Shown here piece by piece: positions 8,526 to 17,994 of a DNA stretch of 64,000 nucleotides. Below the pieces are notes generated by a model, which saw only the letters and a program-made list of their open reading frames with translations, was not told the origin of the DNA and did not search any database. A program made the position numbers and the translations under genes. Numbering within the stretch: position 1 is the first letter of the stretch; each line of letters starts with the position of its first letter. Source of the DNA: CAYVTV01 sp964526475 (GTDB taxonomy: Bacteria > Bacteroidota > Bacteroidia > Bacteroidales > GCA-2748055); assembly GCA_964526475.1 (NCBI GenBank), contig CAZGKF010000010.1, forward strand, positions 1 to 64,000, read 5' to 3'.

Positions 8526-8834
8526 TTACCCGCTGAAGCCAACGTAACGGGTGTATTTCTCCTGTGCATTTATATAATAGGCCTTATACTTAATATAGTG
8601 GTTCCCTTTTTTGTATTCAAACATAACCCCTTTGGCTTTAAATATCTTCCCAATACAGGCTTCAAATATCATTGTATAATGAATGCCGGTTACTGCTTCT
8701 GCTTCAAGGATTGATTTAAACTCAATACTTTTGTCGGCAAAATGTCCGATTACTGGAAGATGATATTTTTTTTGTTTTCGTTTCTTTATGTAAGCTTGTC
8801 TGACTGCTTCGGGATCAGTGAGTAAATGAGCCAT
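8526..8834 (-). CDS. Small protein with NUMOD1-like DNA-binding segment
   Basis: A 102-residue protein. Residues about 35-75 show the pattern F-K-S-I-x-E-A-E-x-x-T-G-I-x-x-x-x-I-x followed by Gly-Lys and an aromatic end. This resembles NUMOD1/IENR-type modular DNA-binding domains found beside HNH and GIY-YIG homing endonucleases. No nuclease motif is present here, so it would be a stand-alone module. The N-terminus is rich in Lys and Arg. The assignment is by pattern, not a search. The gene is convergent with its left neighbour (11-base gap). Confidence 0.6.
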   Translation of the reverse strand: MAHLLTDPEAVRQAYIKKRKQKKYHLPVIGHFADKSIEFKSILEAEAVTGIHYTMIFEACIGKIFKAKGVMFEYKKGNHYIKYKAYYINAQEKYTRYVGFSG

Positions 8835-9144
8835 GATTTTAAGTTTATTTTGGTATAAATTTATAAAATATCTTTCTAACTATGCAAGAATATTTAAAAC
8901 AATTAACTAAATTGTTTTTTATTATTTTATTTTTAGTAAATTATTCGTCTCATAGTGAAATAAATAATTAATCCTGAATATTAAAAATCACTTAAGCTGC
9001 CTGTCAATTTAATCAGTTCGTTTTTAAGATTAATGATTCATCTGAGAGTGCATTTTGTTTAATTTGTTTCCTGAAGAACTAAACATTCTATTTTTTATTT
9101 TGTTACTTAGCTTGTTTAATATGTAATATCACAATCTTAAGCTA
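8835..9144. other. Intergenic region upstream of the leucine/mevalonate run
   Basis: About 310 bases of very AT-rich sequence with no open reading frame I can support. It must carry the promoter of the 9.1-21.0 kb operon, but only near matches to the TAnnTTTG element were seen (for example around 9060 and 9100), none with a good -33 partner. Confidence 0.4.
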
Positions 9145-10743
9145 TTGTTTAAATTAACATCGAATATTAAAATCAATGGTAAAGATTTCACGGAAAATAT
9201 GAAATCTTATCAGAAAATAAGGGATGTATATAGATCTGTACTATTAAATGTTATGAAAGGGGGGACTGATAGTGCAGTTAAAAAACATAAAAGTCGTGGT
9301 AAATTGCTTGCCAGGGAGAGGATAGATTTGTTAACCGATCCCGGAACACCCTTTCTTGAGCTTTCCCCTCTTGCTGCATATGATCAGTATGATAATCAGT
9401 TTCCTTCAGCCGGAATAATTACCGGTATTGGAGTAATAAAGGGAAGGGAAGCGATTATTTTAGCAAATGATGCCACTGTTAAAGGGGGAACTTATATAAG
9501 GGAAACTATCCGAAAACACATCAGAGCGCAGGAAATTGCATTGGAAAACATGCTCCCTTGTGTTTATATGGTTGATTCCGGAGGTGTCTTTTTACCAAGG
9601 CAGGTAGAGGTTTTTCCTGACAGATTTGATTTTGGAAGAATATTTCGTAACCAGGCTCTTTTATCTTCCTCAGGGATCCCGCAGATATCAATTGTGATGG
9701 GCTCCTGCACTGCAGGAGGAGCCTATGTTCCTGCTATGAGTGATGAGACAATAATGGTAAAGGGACAGGGTACGATATTTCTTGGTGGTCCTCCTTTGGT
9801 GAAAGCTGCAACAGGTCAGGATGTTACTGCAGAAGAACTGGGGGGAGCTGATGTACATACTTCTGTTTCAGGAGTCTCCGATCATTATGCCGATAATGAT
9901 CTGCATGCCATTCAGATTTGCAGGAATATTTTTGAAACCCTCCCGCTCCCGGAACGGCAACAGCTTGATATGAAAATAATTGAGAAACCTGAATATGATC
10001 CTGCTGAACTTTATGGAATTATTCCCTCAAATCCAAAACTTCCTATTGACATTTATGAAATTATAATGCGAATAACCGATGGCAGCCGTTTTCATGAGTT
10101 TAAGAAGCGATACGGAACATCAGTTGTTACAGGTTTCGCAAATATAATGGGATTTCCGGTTGGTATAATTGCTAATAACGGCATCCTTTTTTCGGAAAGC
10201 GCCCTCAAGGCAACACATTTCATAGAATTATGCAACTTTAGAAAGACCCCCATTGTTTTCCTTCAAAACATCACAGGTTTTATTGTTGGTAAAGAATTTG
10301 AACATAAGGGAATTACTAAGGACGGGGCGAAAATGGTTCATGCCGTAGCAACTTCTGTAGTTCCTAAGTTTACTGTAATAATTGGCAGTTCATATGGAGC
10401 GGGGAATTACGCCATGGCAGGTCGCGCATACGACCCCAGGTTTCTTTTTATGTGGCCTAATGCAAGAATAGCTGTAATGGGAGGGGAGCAGGCATCAGAA
10501 GTTCTTTTAACAGTAAAAAGAGATCAGATGAAGGATGCGGTTGATGAGGGGGAATTGAACGATCTTAAGAAAGAGATACTTGAAAGATATGAAGAAGAAA
10601 GTTCGGCATATTACAGCACTTCCAGATTGTGGGATGATGGAATCATTGATCCTGCCAATACACGCGAAATTCTGGGAATGGCAATATCTGTATCTCTGAA
10701 CAGAAAGTTTCCGGAACCAAAAACAGGTATTTACCGGATGTAA
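9145..10743 (+). CDS. liuB: Methylcrotonyl-CoA carboxylase, carboxyltransferase (beta) subunit
   Basis: Carboxyltransferase half of the biotin enzyme that converts 3-methylcrotonyl-CoA to 3-methylglutaconyl-CoA in leucine breakdown. The sequence follows the MCC-beta pattern closely: DSGGVFLPRQVEVFPDR (about residues 147-163), GSCTAGGAYVPAMSDE, GTIFLGGPPLVKAATGQ and GGADVHTSVSGVSDH. This separates it from propionyl-CoA carboxylase. The start is TTG at 9145; an in-frame ATG exists at 9199, but family N-terminal similarity extends upstream of it and an in-frame stop lies at 9124. At 532 residues it has the normal length. It is the first gene of a ten-gene co-directional run. Confidence 0.92.
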   Translation: MFKLTSNIKINGKDFTENMKSYQKIRDVYRSVLLNVMKGGTDSAVKKHKSRGKLLARERIDLLTDPGTPFLELSPLAAYDQYDNQFPSAGIITGIGVIKGREAIILANDATVKGGTYIRETIRKHIRAQEIALENMLPCVYMVDSGGVFLPRQVEVFPDRFDFGRIFRNQALLSSSGIPQISIVMGSCTAGGAYVPAMSDETIMVKGQGTIFLGGPPLVKAATGQDVTAEELGGADVHTSVSGVSDHYADNDLHAIQICRNIFETLPLPERQQLDMKIIEKPEYDPAELYGIIPSNPKLPIDIYEIIMRITDGSRFHEFKKRYGTSVVTGFANIMGFPVGIIANNGILFSESALKATHFIELCNFRKTPIVFLQNITGFIVGKEFEHKGITKDGAKMVHAVATSVVPKFTVIIGSSYGAGNYAMAGRAYDPRFLFMWPNARIAVMGGEQASEVLLTVKRDQMKDAVDEGELNDLKKEILERYEEESSAYYSTSRLWDDGIIDPANTREILGMAISVSLNRKFPEPKTGIYRM

Positions 10744-10751
10744 AAAAATCT

Positions 10752-11543
10752 ATGGCAAAATATAAACATATCGTTTTTTCTTCAGAAGATTGCACAGATA
10801 CAATCTGGTTTAACAGGCCTGATGTGCACAATGCATTTAATCCACTTATGATTAAGGAAATTACTGCTCAGCTGAAAGTTTCTGTCGCCGATCCTCGTGT
10901 GAGGCTTATCATCATTAGAGGAAAGGGCATGTCTTTTTCAAGCGGAGCAGATATTAATTATATGCGTGAAATGAAAAACTTTTCTGCAAAGGATAATTTA
11001 GAGGATTCTCTAAAACTTGCAGATCTTTTTTATTCAATATACAGTTGTCCGAAACCTCTGCTCACAATTGCCCACGGGAATGTCACCGGTGGTGCTATTG
11101 GGATCGTTGCTGCTGCTGATTATGCATTATGTACAACTAATACAGTCTTTCGGTTCAGTGAAACAAAACTTGGGCTGGTCCCTGCAACCATTTCACCTTA
11201 TATCATAAGACGAATAGGGGAATTCAGGGCTAAAGAACTTATACTTACAGGACGGCCTGTTTCCGGAGAAGAAGCGGAAAGATATAACCTTGTTAACAAA
11301 TCAGTTCCGGAAAATGAAGTGGATAATTCATTAAAGGAGATTTCCGGTTTTTTTATGAGTTCAGCACCTAAGGCAACAATTGCTGCAAAGTCGCTTATAA
11401 ACTCATTAGTTGAAAAGAATATTTCTTACGACACTGTGCGTATTACTGCAGGGATTATTGCTGAAACCCGTGTGTCCCCTGAAGCTCAGGAGGGCTTATC
11501 GGCTTTTCTCGGGAAAAGGAAACCCAATTGGACTGGAGTATGA
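10752..11543 (+). CDS. liuC: Methylglutaconyl-CoA hydratase (enoyl-CoA hydratase family)
   Basis: A crotonase-fold enzyme of 263 residues that hydrates 3-methylglutaconyl-CoA to HMG-CoA. LiuC-type signatures are FSSGADINYM (oxyanion-loop region), PKPLLTIAHGNVTGGAIG, and FSETKLGLVPATISPY, a pattern characteristic of methylglutaconyl-CoA hydratases rather than general enoyl-CoA hydratases. It starts 8 bases after the carboxyltransferase gene and its TGA overlaps the ATG of the next gene (ATGA). This spacing implies translational coupling with the carboxylase subunits on both sides. Confidence 0.9.
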   Translation: MAKYKHIVFSSEDCTDTIWFNRPDVHNAFNPLMIKEITAQLKVSVADPRVRLIIIRGKGMSFSSGADINYMREMKNFSAKDNLEDSLKLADLFYSIYSCPKPLLTIAHGNVTGGAIGIVAAADYALCTTNTVFRFSETKLGLVPATISPYIIRRIGEFRAKELILTGRPVSGEEAERYNLVNKSVPENEVDNSLKEISGFFMSSAPKATIAAKSLINSLVEKNISYDTVRITAGIIAETRVSPEAQEGLSAFLGKRKPNWTGV

Positions 11544-13549
11544 TATCGACAAAAAAAATATTTAATAAAGTTCTTGTTGCAAACCGTGGGGAAATAGCAG
11601 TCAGAATAATGCGTACACTCAGAGGATTGGGCATTTCCACAGTAGCAATATATACAGGTATTGAAAAGAATGCTCTCCATGTTATCCTGGCAGACGAAGG
11701 ATATGAACTTTCCGGGATTTCTCTGTCAGAGACTTACCTTGACATAAATAAAATAATTAGCATAGCTGTTCATTCCGGATGTGATGCCATCCATCCCGGA
11801 TATGGATTTCTAAGCGAAAATCCTTCATTCGCGGAAGCTGTTACCAATGCCGGCATAAATTTTATAGGCCCTCCTGCCGATATTATCAAAATAATGGGAA
11901 ATAAGGTCATTGCAAGAAATCTGGTTGGGGGTATTAATGTTCCTGTCAGTATTGGTTTTGAAGGTACTGCCGGTGAATTAATAAGCAATTCGGCTAAACT
12001 GAGTTACCCCCTCTTGCTTAAGGCAGCTGCCGGAGGAGGAGGAAAAGCAATGAGGATAGTTAATTCCGCCCCGGAATTGAAATCTAATCTTGAATCGGTC
12101 GCCCGCGAGGCTATTAATTATTTTGGTGATGATTCTCTTTATGCTGAGAAATATTTTCATAATGCCAGACATATAGAGATACAGGTTATTGCGGATCATT
12201 ATGGTGATATACTCATACTGGGAGAAAGAGATTGTTCCGTTCAAAGAAGATATCAGAAAGTTATAGAAGAGTCTCCTTCCTCTTTCATTACTGATGAAAC
12301 AAGAGAGAAACTTTTTAATACAACCAGGGGTATTATAAAAAATATCTCGTATGTAAATGCCGGAACAATAGAATTTTTAGTGAATGAAAACCAGGAGTTC
12401 TTTTTTCTGGAGATGAATACCCGCATACAGGTCGAACATGGAGTTACAGAAATGATAACCGGTCTGGATATTGTTGAACTTCAGGTTTATGTGGCTGCTG
12501 GTAATCCTCTGGGAATCGGCCAGTATGATATCAGGTCTGGCGGGCATGCTATTGAAGCCCGGATATATGCAGAAGACCCGGCCAATAATTTTTCACCTTC
12601 GCCAGGTCCGGTATATATTTATAATGAACCCTCTTTACCCGGATTAAGAATAGACTCTTCCCTGAAAGGTGAATCATATATTCTTCCGGAATATGACCCA
12701 ATGATCGCAAAGGTTATTTTTTACGGTTCTTCAAGGGATGAAGCCATTATGGGGCTCAGAAAGGCCCTTAGCGAATTTGTTATTCTCGGAACGAAAACAA
12801 ACAGGGAATTTTTAATTGAACTGCTTGATAATAACGAATTTCTTGCAAACAGAATATCAATCAATTTTCTTGAGAGAGAAACCTTAAAAATTAATCAGTA
12901 CCTCAGTGAATTAAAAGAAAGTATAGGTACAGTTAAAATCCTTGCTGCCTGGCTTGGCTGTATTTTTTTTGGTGTACCAGGAATCTCTGATTTCAGTATC
13001 TGGGAGTACATTGGAGAATGGAGGCATCTTTTACGAAAGTCTGTCTCGTTCAGAGGAAAGCAGTTTGATATTATGATTTCTTTGGTAAATGAGAGAAAAC
13101 TGGTTTTCCGTATTGATGAAAATGAATATGAGCTTGCATTTAAAAGCAGGGATGAGAAAGGGATTATATTTGAATTTGAAGGAGACTGGTCTTTTACTTC
13201 TGTAGTGACAGGGAAATCATCTGCAGATATTGTTTTTATCGATGGATATGAGTTTGAACTTTACCCTATGGATTTCCTGGCAGAGTCTCCTCTTATAAAT
13301 GAGGAAAATCCAGGCGGTGTCGAAGGACCAAAGATTATACGATCCCCTTTTCACGGAAAAATTATTAAAATTAGCGTGGAAGAATCATCGATGGTTAAAG
13401 AAGGAGATATTCTTTGTATCCTTGATGCTATGAAAATAGAAAATAAGATTCATTCTCCGGTAAATGGCTGTATCAAAGAGATCAGGATCAGTGAATCCGA
13501 ACAGGTTGAAATACACCAGCAACTTTTTATAATAGATTCATGTATGTAA
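11540..13549 (+). CDS. liuD: Methylcrotonyl-CoA carboxylase, biotin carboxylase/BCCP (alpha) subunit
   Basis: Biotin-carrying half of the carboxylase, 669 residues. The order is biotin carboxylase (VLVANRGEIAVRIMRTLRG near the start, the ATP-grasp loop AAGGGGKAMR, and EMNTRIQVEHGVTE), a middle linker domain, and a C-terminal biotinyl domain with DAMKIENKIHSP. The biotinylated lysine is about Lys632, and the motif is AMKI rather than the common AMKM. The ATG at 11540 overlaps the previous stop (ATGA) and has GGAG five bases upstream. A TTG four codons earlier is less likely. MCC identity rests on the partner subunit and on the LiuC neighbour. Confidence 0.92.
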   Translation: MISTKKIFNKVLVANRGEIAVRIMRTLRGLGISTVAIYTGIEKNALHVILADEGYELSGISLSETYLDINKIISIAVHSGCDAIHPGYGFLSENPSFAEAVTNAGINFIGPPADIIKIMGNKVIARNLVGGINVPVSIGFEGTAGELISNSAKLSYPLLLKAAAGGGGKAMRIVNSAPELKSNLESVAREAINYFGDDSLYAEKYFHNARHIEIQVIADHYGDILILGERDCSVQRRYQKVIEESPSSFITDETREKLFNTTRGIIKNISYVNAGTIEFLVNENQEFFFLEMNTRIQVEHGVTEMITGLDIVELQVYVAAGNPLGIGQYDIRSGGHAIEARIYAEDPANNFSPSPGPVYIYNEPSLPGLRIDSSLKGESYILPEYDPMIAKVIFYGSSRDEAIMGLRKALSEFVILGTKTNREFLIELLDNNEFLANRISINFLERETLKINQYLSELKESIGTVKILAAWLGCIFFGVPGISDFSIWEYIGEWRHLLRKSVSFRGKQFDIMISLVNERKLVFRIDENEYELAFKSRDEKGIIFEFEGDWSFTSVVTGKSSADIVFIDGYEFELYPMDFLAESPLINEENPGGVEGPKIIRSPFHGKIIKISVEESSMVKEGDILCILDAMKIENKIHSPVNGCIKEIRISESEQVEIHQQLFIIDSCM

Positions 13550-13563
13550 TTAAATAAAACAAT

Positions 13564-14715
13564 ATGAGTACCTCAATGTATGAATCAGAACATCACATCT
13601 CCCTGAGAAAGAAAGTCAGGGAATTTGCCGAAAAAGAGATTAAACCGGTGATCCTTGAGTTGGATGAAAAAGAAGAGTTTTCGGTTCAACTTACTAAACG
13701 TATGGGGGAGTTAGGATTGTTTGGTATAAATTTACCACGGAAGTATGGCGGACAGGAGATGGATACACTTTCTTACATCATCGCAGTGGAAGAAATTGCC
13801 AGGATTGACGGCTCCCATGCTGCCACTCTTGCAGCGCATAATTCGCTGGGTATATATCCGATATACAGATTCGGAACAGAAGAGCAAAGACGAAAATATC
13901 TGCCTCCGCTTACAACCGGTGAGAAGCTTTGGGCATTCGGGTTAACAGAAATTAATGCAGGCTCTGATGCTCTTGCCACAGAAACAAATGCTGTACTTCA
14001 AAACGGTCAGTGGTTAATTAACGGAAACAAGCAGTATATTACAAACGGGTACACCGAAATGTCAGCCGGAATAACTTTACAGGTTATTACCGATGATCTT
14101 GAGGGGAAAAAGGAATTGTCAACAATACTTGTGGAAAGAGAGAGAGAAGGCTATATAGCTGAGAAGATGAGCAAAAAATTTATGTGGCGTGCTGCTGATA
14201 CTGCAAGAATTTTATTTACTGATGTAAAAGTTCCTAAAGAAAACCTTCTGGGTGAAAGGGGCAGGGGCCCTAAGAATATTTTTGAGACTCTCGATGGAGG
14301 CAGACTTTCTATTGCCGCGATGGGTCTTGGTTGTGCACAGGGAGCTTTTGAATTGGCACTCAGATATAGTAAACAGCGTATTCAGTTTGGCAAACCTATT
14401 TCAAAAAATCAGTCCATCGCTTTTAAACTTGCAGATATGGCCATGAAGATTGAACTAGCCCGGAACATGCTTTATAATGTTTGCCGGATGAAAGATCAGA
14501 ATTTTAAATATACAAAGGAAGCAGCTATGATTAAGCTCTATTGTTCAGAAATAGCAAGAGATGTAAGTAATGAAGCTATTCAGATATTTGGAGGCAATGG
14601 TTTGTTCAAGGAAAATGAGATTGAAAGATTCTACCGCGATCAGAGATTATTGCAAATTGGAGAAGGAACATCGGAAATTCTCAGGATCATTATATCCAGA
14701 CAAATTGGATTATAA
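13564..14715 (+). CDS. Acyl-CoA dehydrogenase (candidate isovaleryl-CoA dehydrogenase)
   Basis: An FAD-dependent acyl-CoA dehydrogenase of 383 residues with the signatures GLTEINAGSDA, QFGKPISKNQ and IGEGTSEILR. In leucine operons this position is usually isovaleryl-CoA dehydrogenase. However, the catalytic glutamate is at the classical C-terminal site (Glu367 in GEGTSE). True isovaleryl-CoA dehydrogenases lack it there and carry it in helix G, where this protein has glycine (LDGGRL). So it resembles short-chain or branched-chain (butyryl/isobutyryl/2-methylbutyryl) dehydrogenases by residue. It may still serve the leucine branch. It begins 14 bases after the alpha subunit. Confidence 0.88.
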   Translation: MSTSMYESEHHISLRKKVREFAEKEIKPVILELDEKEEFSVQLTKRMGELGLFGINLPRKYGGQEMDTLSYIIAVEEIARIDGSHAATLAAHNSLGIYPIYRFGTEEQRRKYLPPLTTGEKLWAFGLTEINAGSDALATETNAVLQNGQWLINGNKQYITNGYTEMSAGITLQVITDDLEGKKELSTILVEREREGYIAEKMSKKFMWRAADTARILFTDVKVPKENLLGERGRGPKNIFETLDGGRLSIAAMGLGCAQGAFELALRYSKQRIQFGKPISKNQSIAFKLADMAMKIELARNMLYNVCRMKDQNFKYTKEAAMIKLYCSEIARDVSNEAIQIFGGNGLFKENEIERFYRDQRLLQIGEGTSEILRIIISRQIGL

Positions 14716-14723
14716 CAAAAATT

Positions 14724-15719
14724 ATGGAAGAGAGAAAGAAAGATCATATTGAACTTGCTTTTCAGTCGCAGATACTTAAAGAGGATATAGACAGGAGGTT
14801 TTATTACGAACCTATGCTTAATCCACATCCTGAAAATATTCCTGCAACATTTTTACTTGCAGGTAAAAAACAAAAATTTCCTCTGTGGGTATCCAGTATG
14901 ACCGGCGGAACCCGGCTGGCAGGAAAAATTAACCATAATCTGGCCCGCGTTTGTAAAGAATTTGGTTTAGGGATGGGACTTGGGTCATGCAGGGTAATAC
15001 TCGGTGATGATACCTACCTGAATGATTTTAATATGCGTAAAGTAATAGGAGATGAGCTCCCTTTCTTTGCAAATCTTGGTATAGCGCAGGTGGAGGATTT
15101 AACTGCGAAAGGTCAGATAGAAAAAATAAATGTTCTTATAAGAAAACTTAGCGCCGATGGACTCATAATTCATGTAAATCCTTTGCAGGAATGGTTTCAG
15201 CCGGAAGGAGACAGACTTAGGAAATCCCCGATTGAAACAATTAAACATATTATTGATAAGCTGGATTATCCACTTATTGTAAAGGAGGTTGGACAGGGTA
15301 TGGGCTATTACAGCCTGAAGGAATTATTGCAGCTGCCACTTGAAGCTATTGAATTTGCAGCTTTTGGCGGTACCAATTTCGCAAAACTTGAGTTGATGAG
15401 GAGTACCGGCCCGGTAAGAGAACTTTTTGAACCACTTGCAAAGGTTGGTCATGATGCTTATGAAATGATGGAAATGGTTAACAGCATTGTTTCTGAAGGG
15501 AATATTAAATGCAGGTCAGTTATCGTTTCCGGAGGAATTAAAAATTTTCTTGATGGGTATTATTTAATACGGAAATCGAAACTTCCGGCAATTTATGGCC
15601 AGGCTTCCGGGTTTCTGAAATATGCCAAAGAAAGTTATGAGGAGCTCAGAGAGTATGTTCAATATCAGATAAACGGCCTTAAATTGTCATATACATATCT
15701 GAAAATAAAAGATGAATAG
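14724..15719 (+). CDS. fni: Type 2 isopentenyl-diphosphate isomerase
   Basis: An FMN- and NADPH-dependent enzyme (IDI-2) that interconverts isopentenyl and dimethylallyl diphosphate. It is 331 residues long with the family start RKKDHIELAF, the SSMTGG motif near residue 55, GLGSCR, and the phosphate/FMN-binding VSGGIKN with a downstream glycine-rich barrel end. It starts 8 bases after the acyl-CoA dehydrogenase, so the junction between the leucine genes and the isoprenoid genes is within one operon. Its stop overlaps the start of the HMG-CoA reductase gene by 8 bases. Confidence 0.93.
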   Translation: MEERKKDHIELAFQSQILKEDIDRRFYYEPMLNPHPENIPATFLLAGKKQKFPLWVSSMTGGTRLAGKINHNLARVCKEFGLGMGLGSCRVILGDDTYLNDFNMRKVIGDELPFFANLGIAQVEDLTAKGQIEKINVLIRKLSADGLIIHVNPLQEWFQPEGDRLRKSPIETIKHIIDKLDYPLIVKEVGQGMGYYSLKELLQLPLEAIEFAAFGGTNFAKLELMRSTGPVRELFEPLAKVGHDAYEMMEMVNSIVSEGNIKCRSVIVSGGIKNFLDGYYLIRKSKLPAIYGQASGFLKYAKESYEELREYVQYQINGLKLSYTYLKIKDE

Positions 15720-17040
15720 TATGGGCAGGGTGATAAAAAGCGGTTTTTCAAAGTTGCGTAAAGAGGAAAAGAGAAATATTGTAGCCGGAGAAACTGCCAA
15801 ACCTCGCGATTTCATCCTGGATATAGAAAAAATGGATCACCCTGATCCTGAAATACAGGAACTTATTGATCAGTTTTCAGAGAACACCATCGCTAATTTT
15901 TACCTGCCTTTCGCTATTGCCCCAAACTTCCTTCTGAATGGTAATAACTACTATGTCCCGATGGTAACAGAGGAAAGTTCGGTAGTGGCAGCTTGCAGTG
16001 CTGCAGCAAAATTCTGGAGTATGAATGGAGGGTTCAGGGCAAAAGTAATCAATACAGCTAAAACCGGTCAGCTCCATTTTATATGGAATGGTGATAAAAA
16101 TAATCTTCAATCTGCATTTCCTGAGTTAAAGACATTCCTTCTTCAGAAAACTGAAGGTATAACTGAAGGTATGCGCAAAAGGGGAGGTGGTATCCGGGAT
16201 ATTCATTTTGAAGATTTAACGGATAAAATATCTGGTTGTTACCAGTTGAAAGTAGAATTTGAGACCGTTGATTCAATGGGTGCAAATTTTATTAATACCT
16301 GTCTTGAGGAAATGGGAGTCCTGCTGAAAAGGTTTTTCTCAGGGAACAGGCTTTTTAATGATCAGCCATCGGATGTGGAGATCATCATGGCCATATTATC
16401 AAATTATAATCCTGAATGCCTTGTTGAATGTTATGTTGAGACTGATGTAAAAGCATTTGAAGATGTGGGATTTGGAATGACGGGGGCAGAATTTGCTGAG
16501 AAATTCAGGAAAGCAGTTGAAATAGCTCACTTCGACAGATACAGAGCGGTAACTCATAATAAAGGAATATTTAATGGGATTGATGCAGTTATAATAGCAA
16601 CAGGAAACGATTTCCGGGCTGTTGAAGCCGGAGGACACGCATACGCATCGAGAGACGGGAATTATAGAGGTCTTTCCTATGTAATTATTGAAGAGAACAA
16701 GTTTCATTTTGGCCTGAAAATACCTCTTGCCGTTGGTACAGTGGGTGGATTAACGGGAATTCATCCTCTGGCCAGGTGGTCATTTGAGATACTTGCCAAA
16801 CCTGATGCCAGGCAGTTGATGATGATTGCAGCAGCAGCCGGACTCGCGAACAACTATTCTGCAATTAAATCATTAATTACCACGGGAATACAAAGCGGGC
16901 ATATGAAGATGCACCTTGGAAATATTCTTTCTTTTCTTCAGGCAACGGATGAACAAAAAAGACTTGCAACTGAATATTTCGAAGATAAAAAGGTTTCATA
17001 CGACCTTGTCAGGAAATACCTCCATAGTAAAGGGAAATAA
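15712..17040 (+). CDS. mvaA: Hydroxymethylglutaryl-CoA reductase (class II type)
   Basis: Makes mevalonate from HMG-CoA, or the reverse in degradative organisms. The four catalytic residues are all present in the expected spacing: Glu57 (ENTIANFYLP), Lys284 (HNKGIFNG), Asp300 (GNDFRAVEAG) and His397 (SGHMKMHL). The cofactor segment is DSMGAN at 187-192. The 442-residue length fits class II enzymes, and there is no membrane domain. Biosynthetic direction is inferred from the following kinases and decarboxylase. It overlaps fni by 8 bases, and its TAA overlaps the next ATG by one base. Confidence 0.93.
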   Translation: MNSMGRVIKSGFSKLRKEEKRNIVAGETAKPRDFILDIEKMDHPDPEIQELIDQFSENTIANFYLPFAIAPNFLLNGNNYYVPMVTEESSVVAACSAAAKFWSMNGGFRAKVINTAKTGQLHFIWNGDKNNLQSAFPELKTFLLQKTEGITEGMRKRGGGIRDIHFEDLTDKISGCYQLKVEFETVDSMGANFINTCLEEMGVLLKRFFSGNRLFNDQPSDVEIIMAILSNYNPECLVECYVETDVKAFEDVGFGMTGAEFAEKFRKAVEIAHFDRYRAVTHNKGIFNGIDAVIIATGNDFRAVEAGGHAYASRDGNYRGLSYVIIEENKFHFGLKIPLAVGTVGGLTGIHPLARWSFEILAKPDARQLMMIAAAAGLANNYSAIKSLITTGIQSGHMKMHLGNILSFLQATDEQKRLATEYFEDKKVSYDLVRKYLHSKGK

Positions 17041-17984
17041 TGCAAAAACAGAATAATCATAATCGTTTGTTTTTTGAAGCTTCCGGTAAGGTTCTTTTGT
17101 CGGGAGAATATCTCGTATTGCACGGAGCAGAAGCATTTTCCCTTCCTGTCCGTTTCGGACAAACTCTTATAATTGAAGAAAAGAAAGATAAAAATTCATT
17201 GTACTGGAAGACCATAATGAAAGGTGAACTTTGGTTTGAAACCCTGTTCAGTATGCCTGATCTGATGATAATCAATACTAGTGATTTAAGGATTGCGCGG
17301 GTTCTGAAAGAAATCTTACTTGCTGCCAGGGATTGTAATCCATTATTTCTTAATAAATCTAAGGGCTTTAATGTAATTTCAGAGCTGAATTACAATATAC
17401 TATGGGGTTTGGGAAGCAGTTCGGGACTTACTGTAAATATTGCGCGATGGGCTGACATTGATCCCTTTAGTCTCCATTTTAAAACTTCAGCCGGCTCAGG
17501 TTATGATGTTGCAACTGCATTAGCCGCTAAACCTATATTATATAAACTTGAAAATAAAAATCCATCCTTTACAGAGATTCAGTTTTCCCCGGTCTTTAAA
17601 AACAACATTTGGTTTGTTTACCTCGGGAATAAACAAAAAAGTGCTGATGAAATTAAGAAATTTGAGAGAAATATAAAGCCTGATTTATCAAGGGAAATAA
17701 ATGAGATCAGCGCAATATCACGAAGGATAACCATGACGAAAAATGTTAGGGATTTCATACGTTACCTTGATGCTCATGACAGAATAATTTCCCGCTTGAA
17801 GGGGGAAACTCCCTTGTCCGGAAATCTGTTTTCAGATTTTACTGGGTATGCAAAATACCTTGGTGCATGGGGAGGGGATTTTGCCATGCTTGTAAGTAGT
17901 GAGTGTTCAGAATACATCAGTAAATATCTCCGGAAGAAGGAGAAAAATACCTGGTTCAGTTTTGAGCAAATGATATTAAATTAG
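17040..17984 (+). CDS. GHMP kinase, probable phosphomevalonate kinase
   Basis: A GHMP-superfamily kinase of 314 residues. The ATP loop is GLGSSSG (residues 123-129), preceded by the ASGKVLLSGEYLVLHG start typical of mevalonate-pathway kinases, and GSGYDVATA corresponds to the third family motif. Because mevalonate kinase and the decarboxylase are both encoded just downstream, phosphomevalonate kinase is the missing step and the best guess. The sequence is divergent from the standard mvaK2, so this is inferred from context. Start and previous stop share one base, indicating tight coupling. Confidence 0.78.
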   Translation: MQKQNNHNRLFFEASGKVLLSGEYLVLHGAEAFSLPVRFGQTLIIEEKKDKNSLYWKTIMKGELWFETLFSMPDLMIINTSDLRIARVLKEILLAARDCNPLFLNKSKGFNVISELNYNILWGLGSSSGLTVNIARWADIDPFSLHFKTSAGSGYDVATALAAKPILYKLENKNPSFTEIQFSPVFKNNIWFVYLGNKQKSADEIKKFERNIKPDLSREINEISAISRRITMTKNVRDFIRYLDAHDRIISRLKGETPLSGNLFSDFTGYAKYLGAWGGDFAMLVSSECSEYISKYLRKKEKNTWFSFEQMILN

Positions 17985-17994
17985 ACTTCATACG

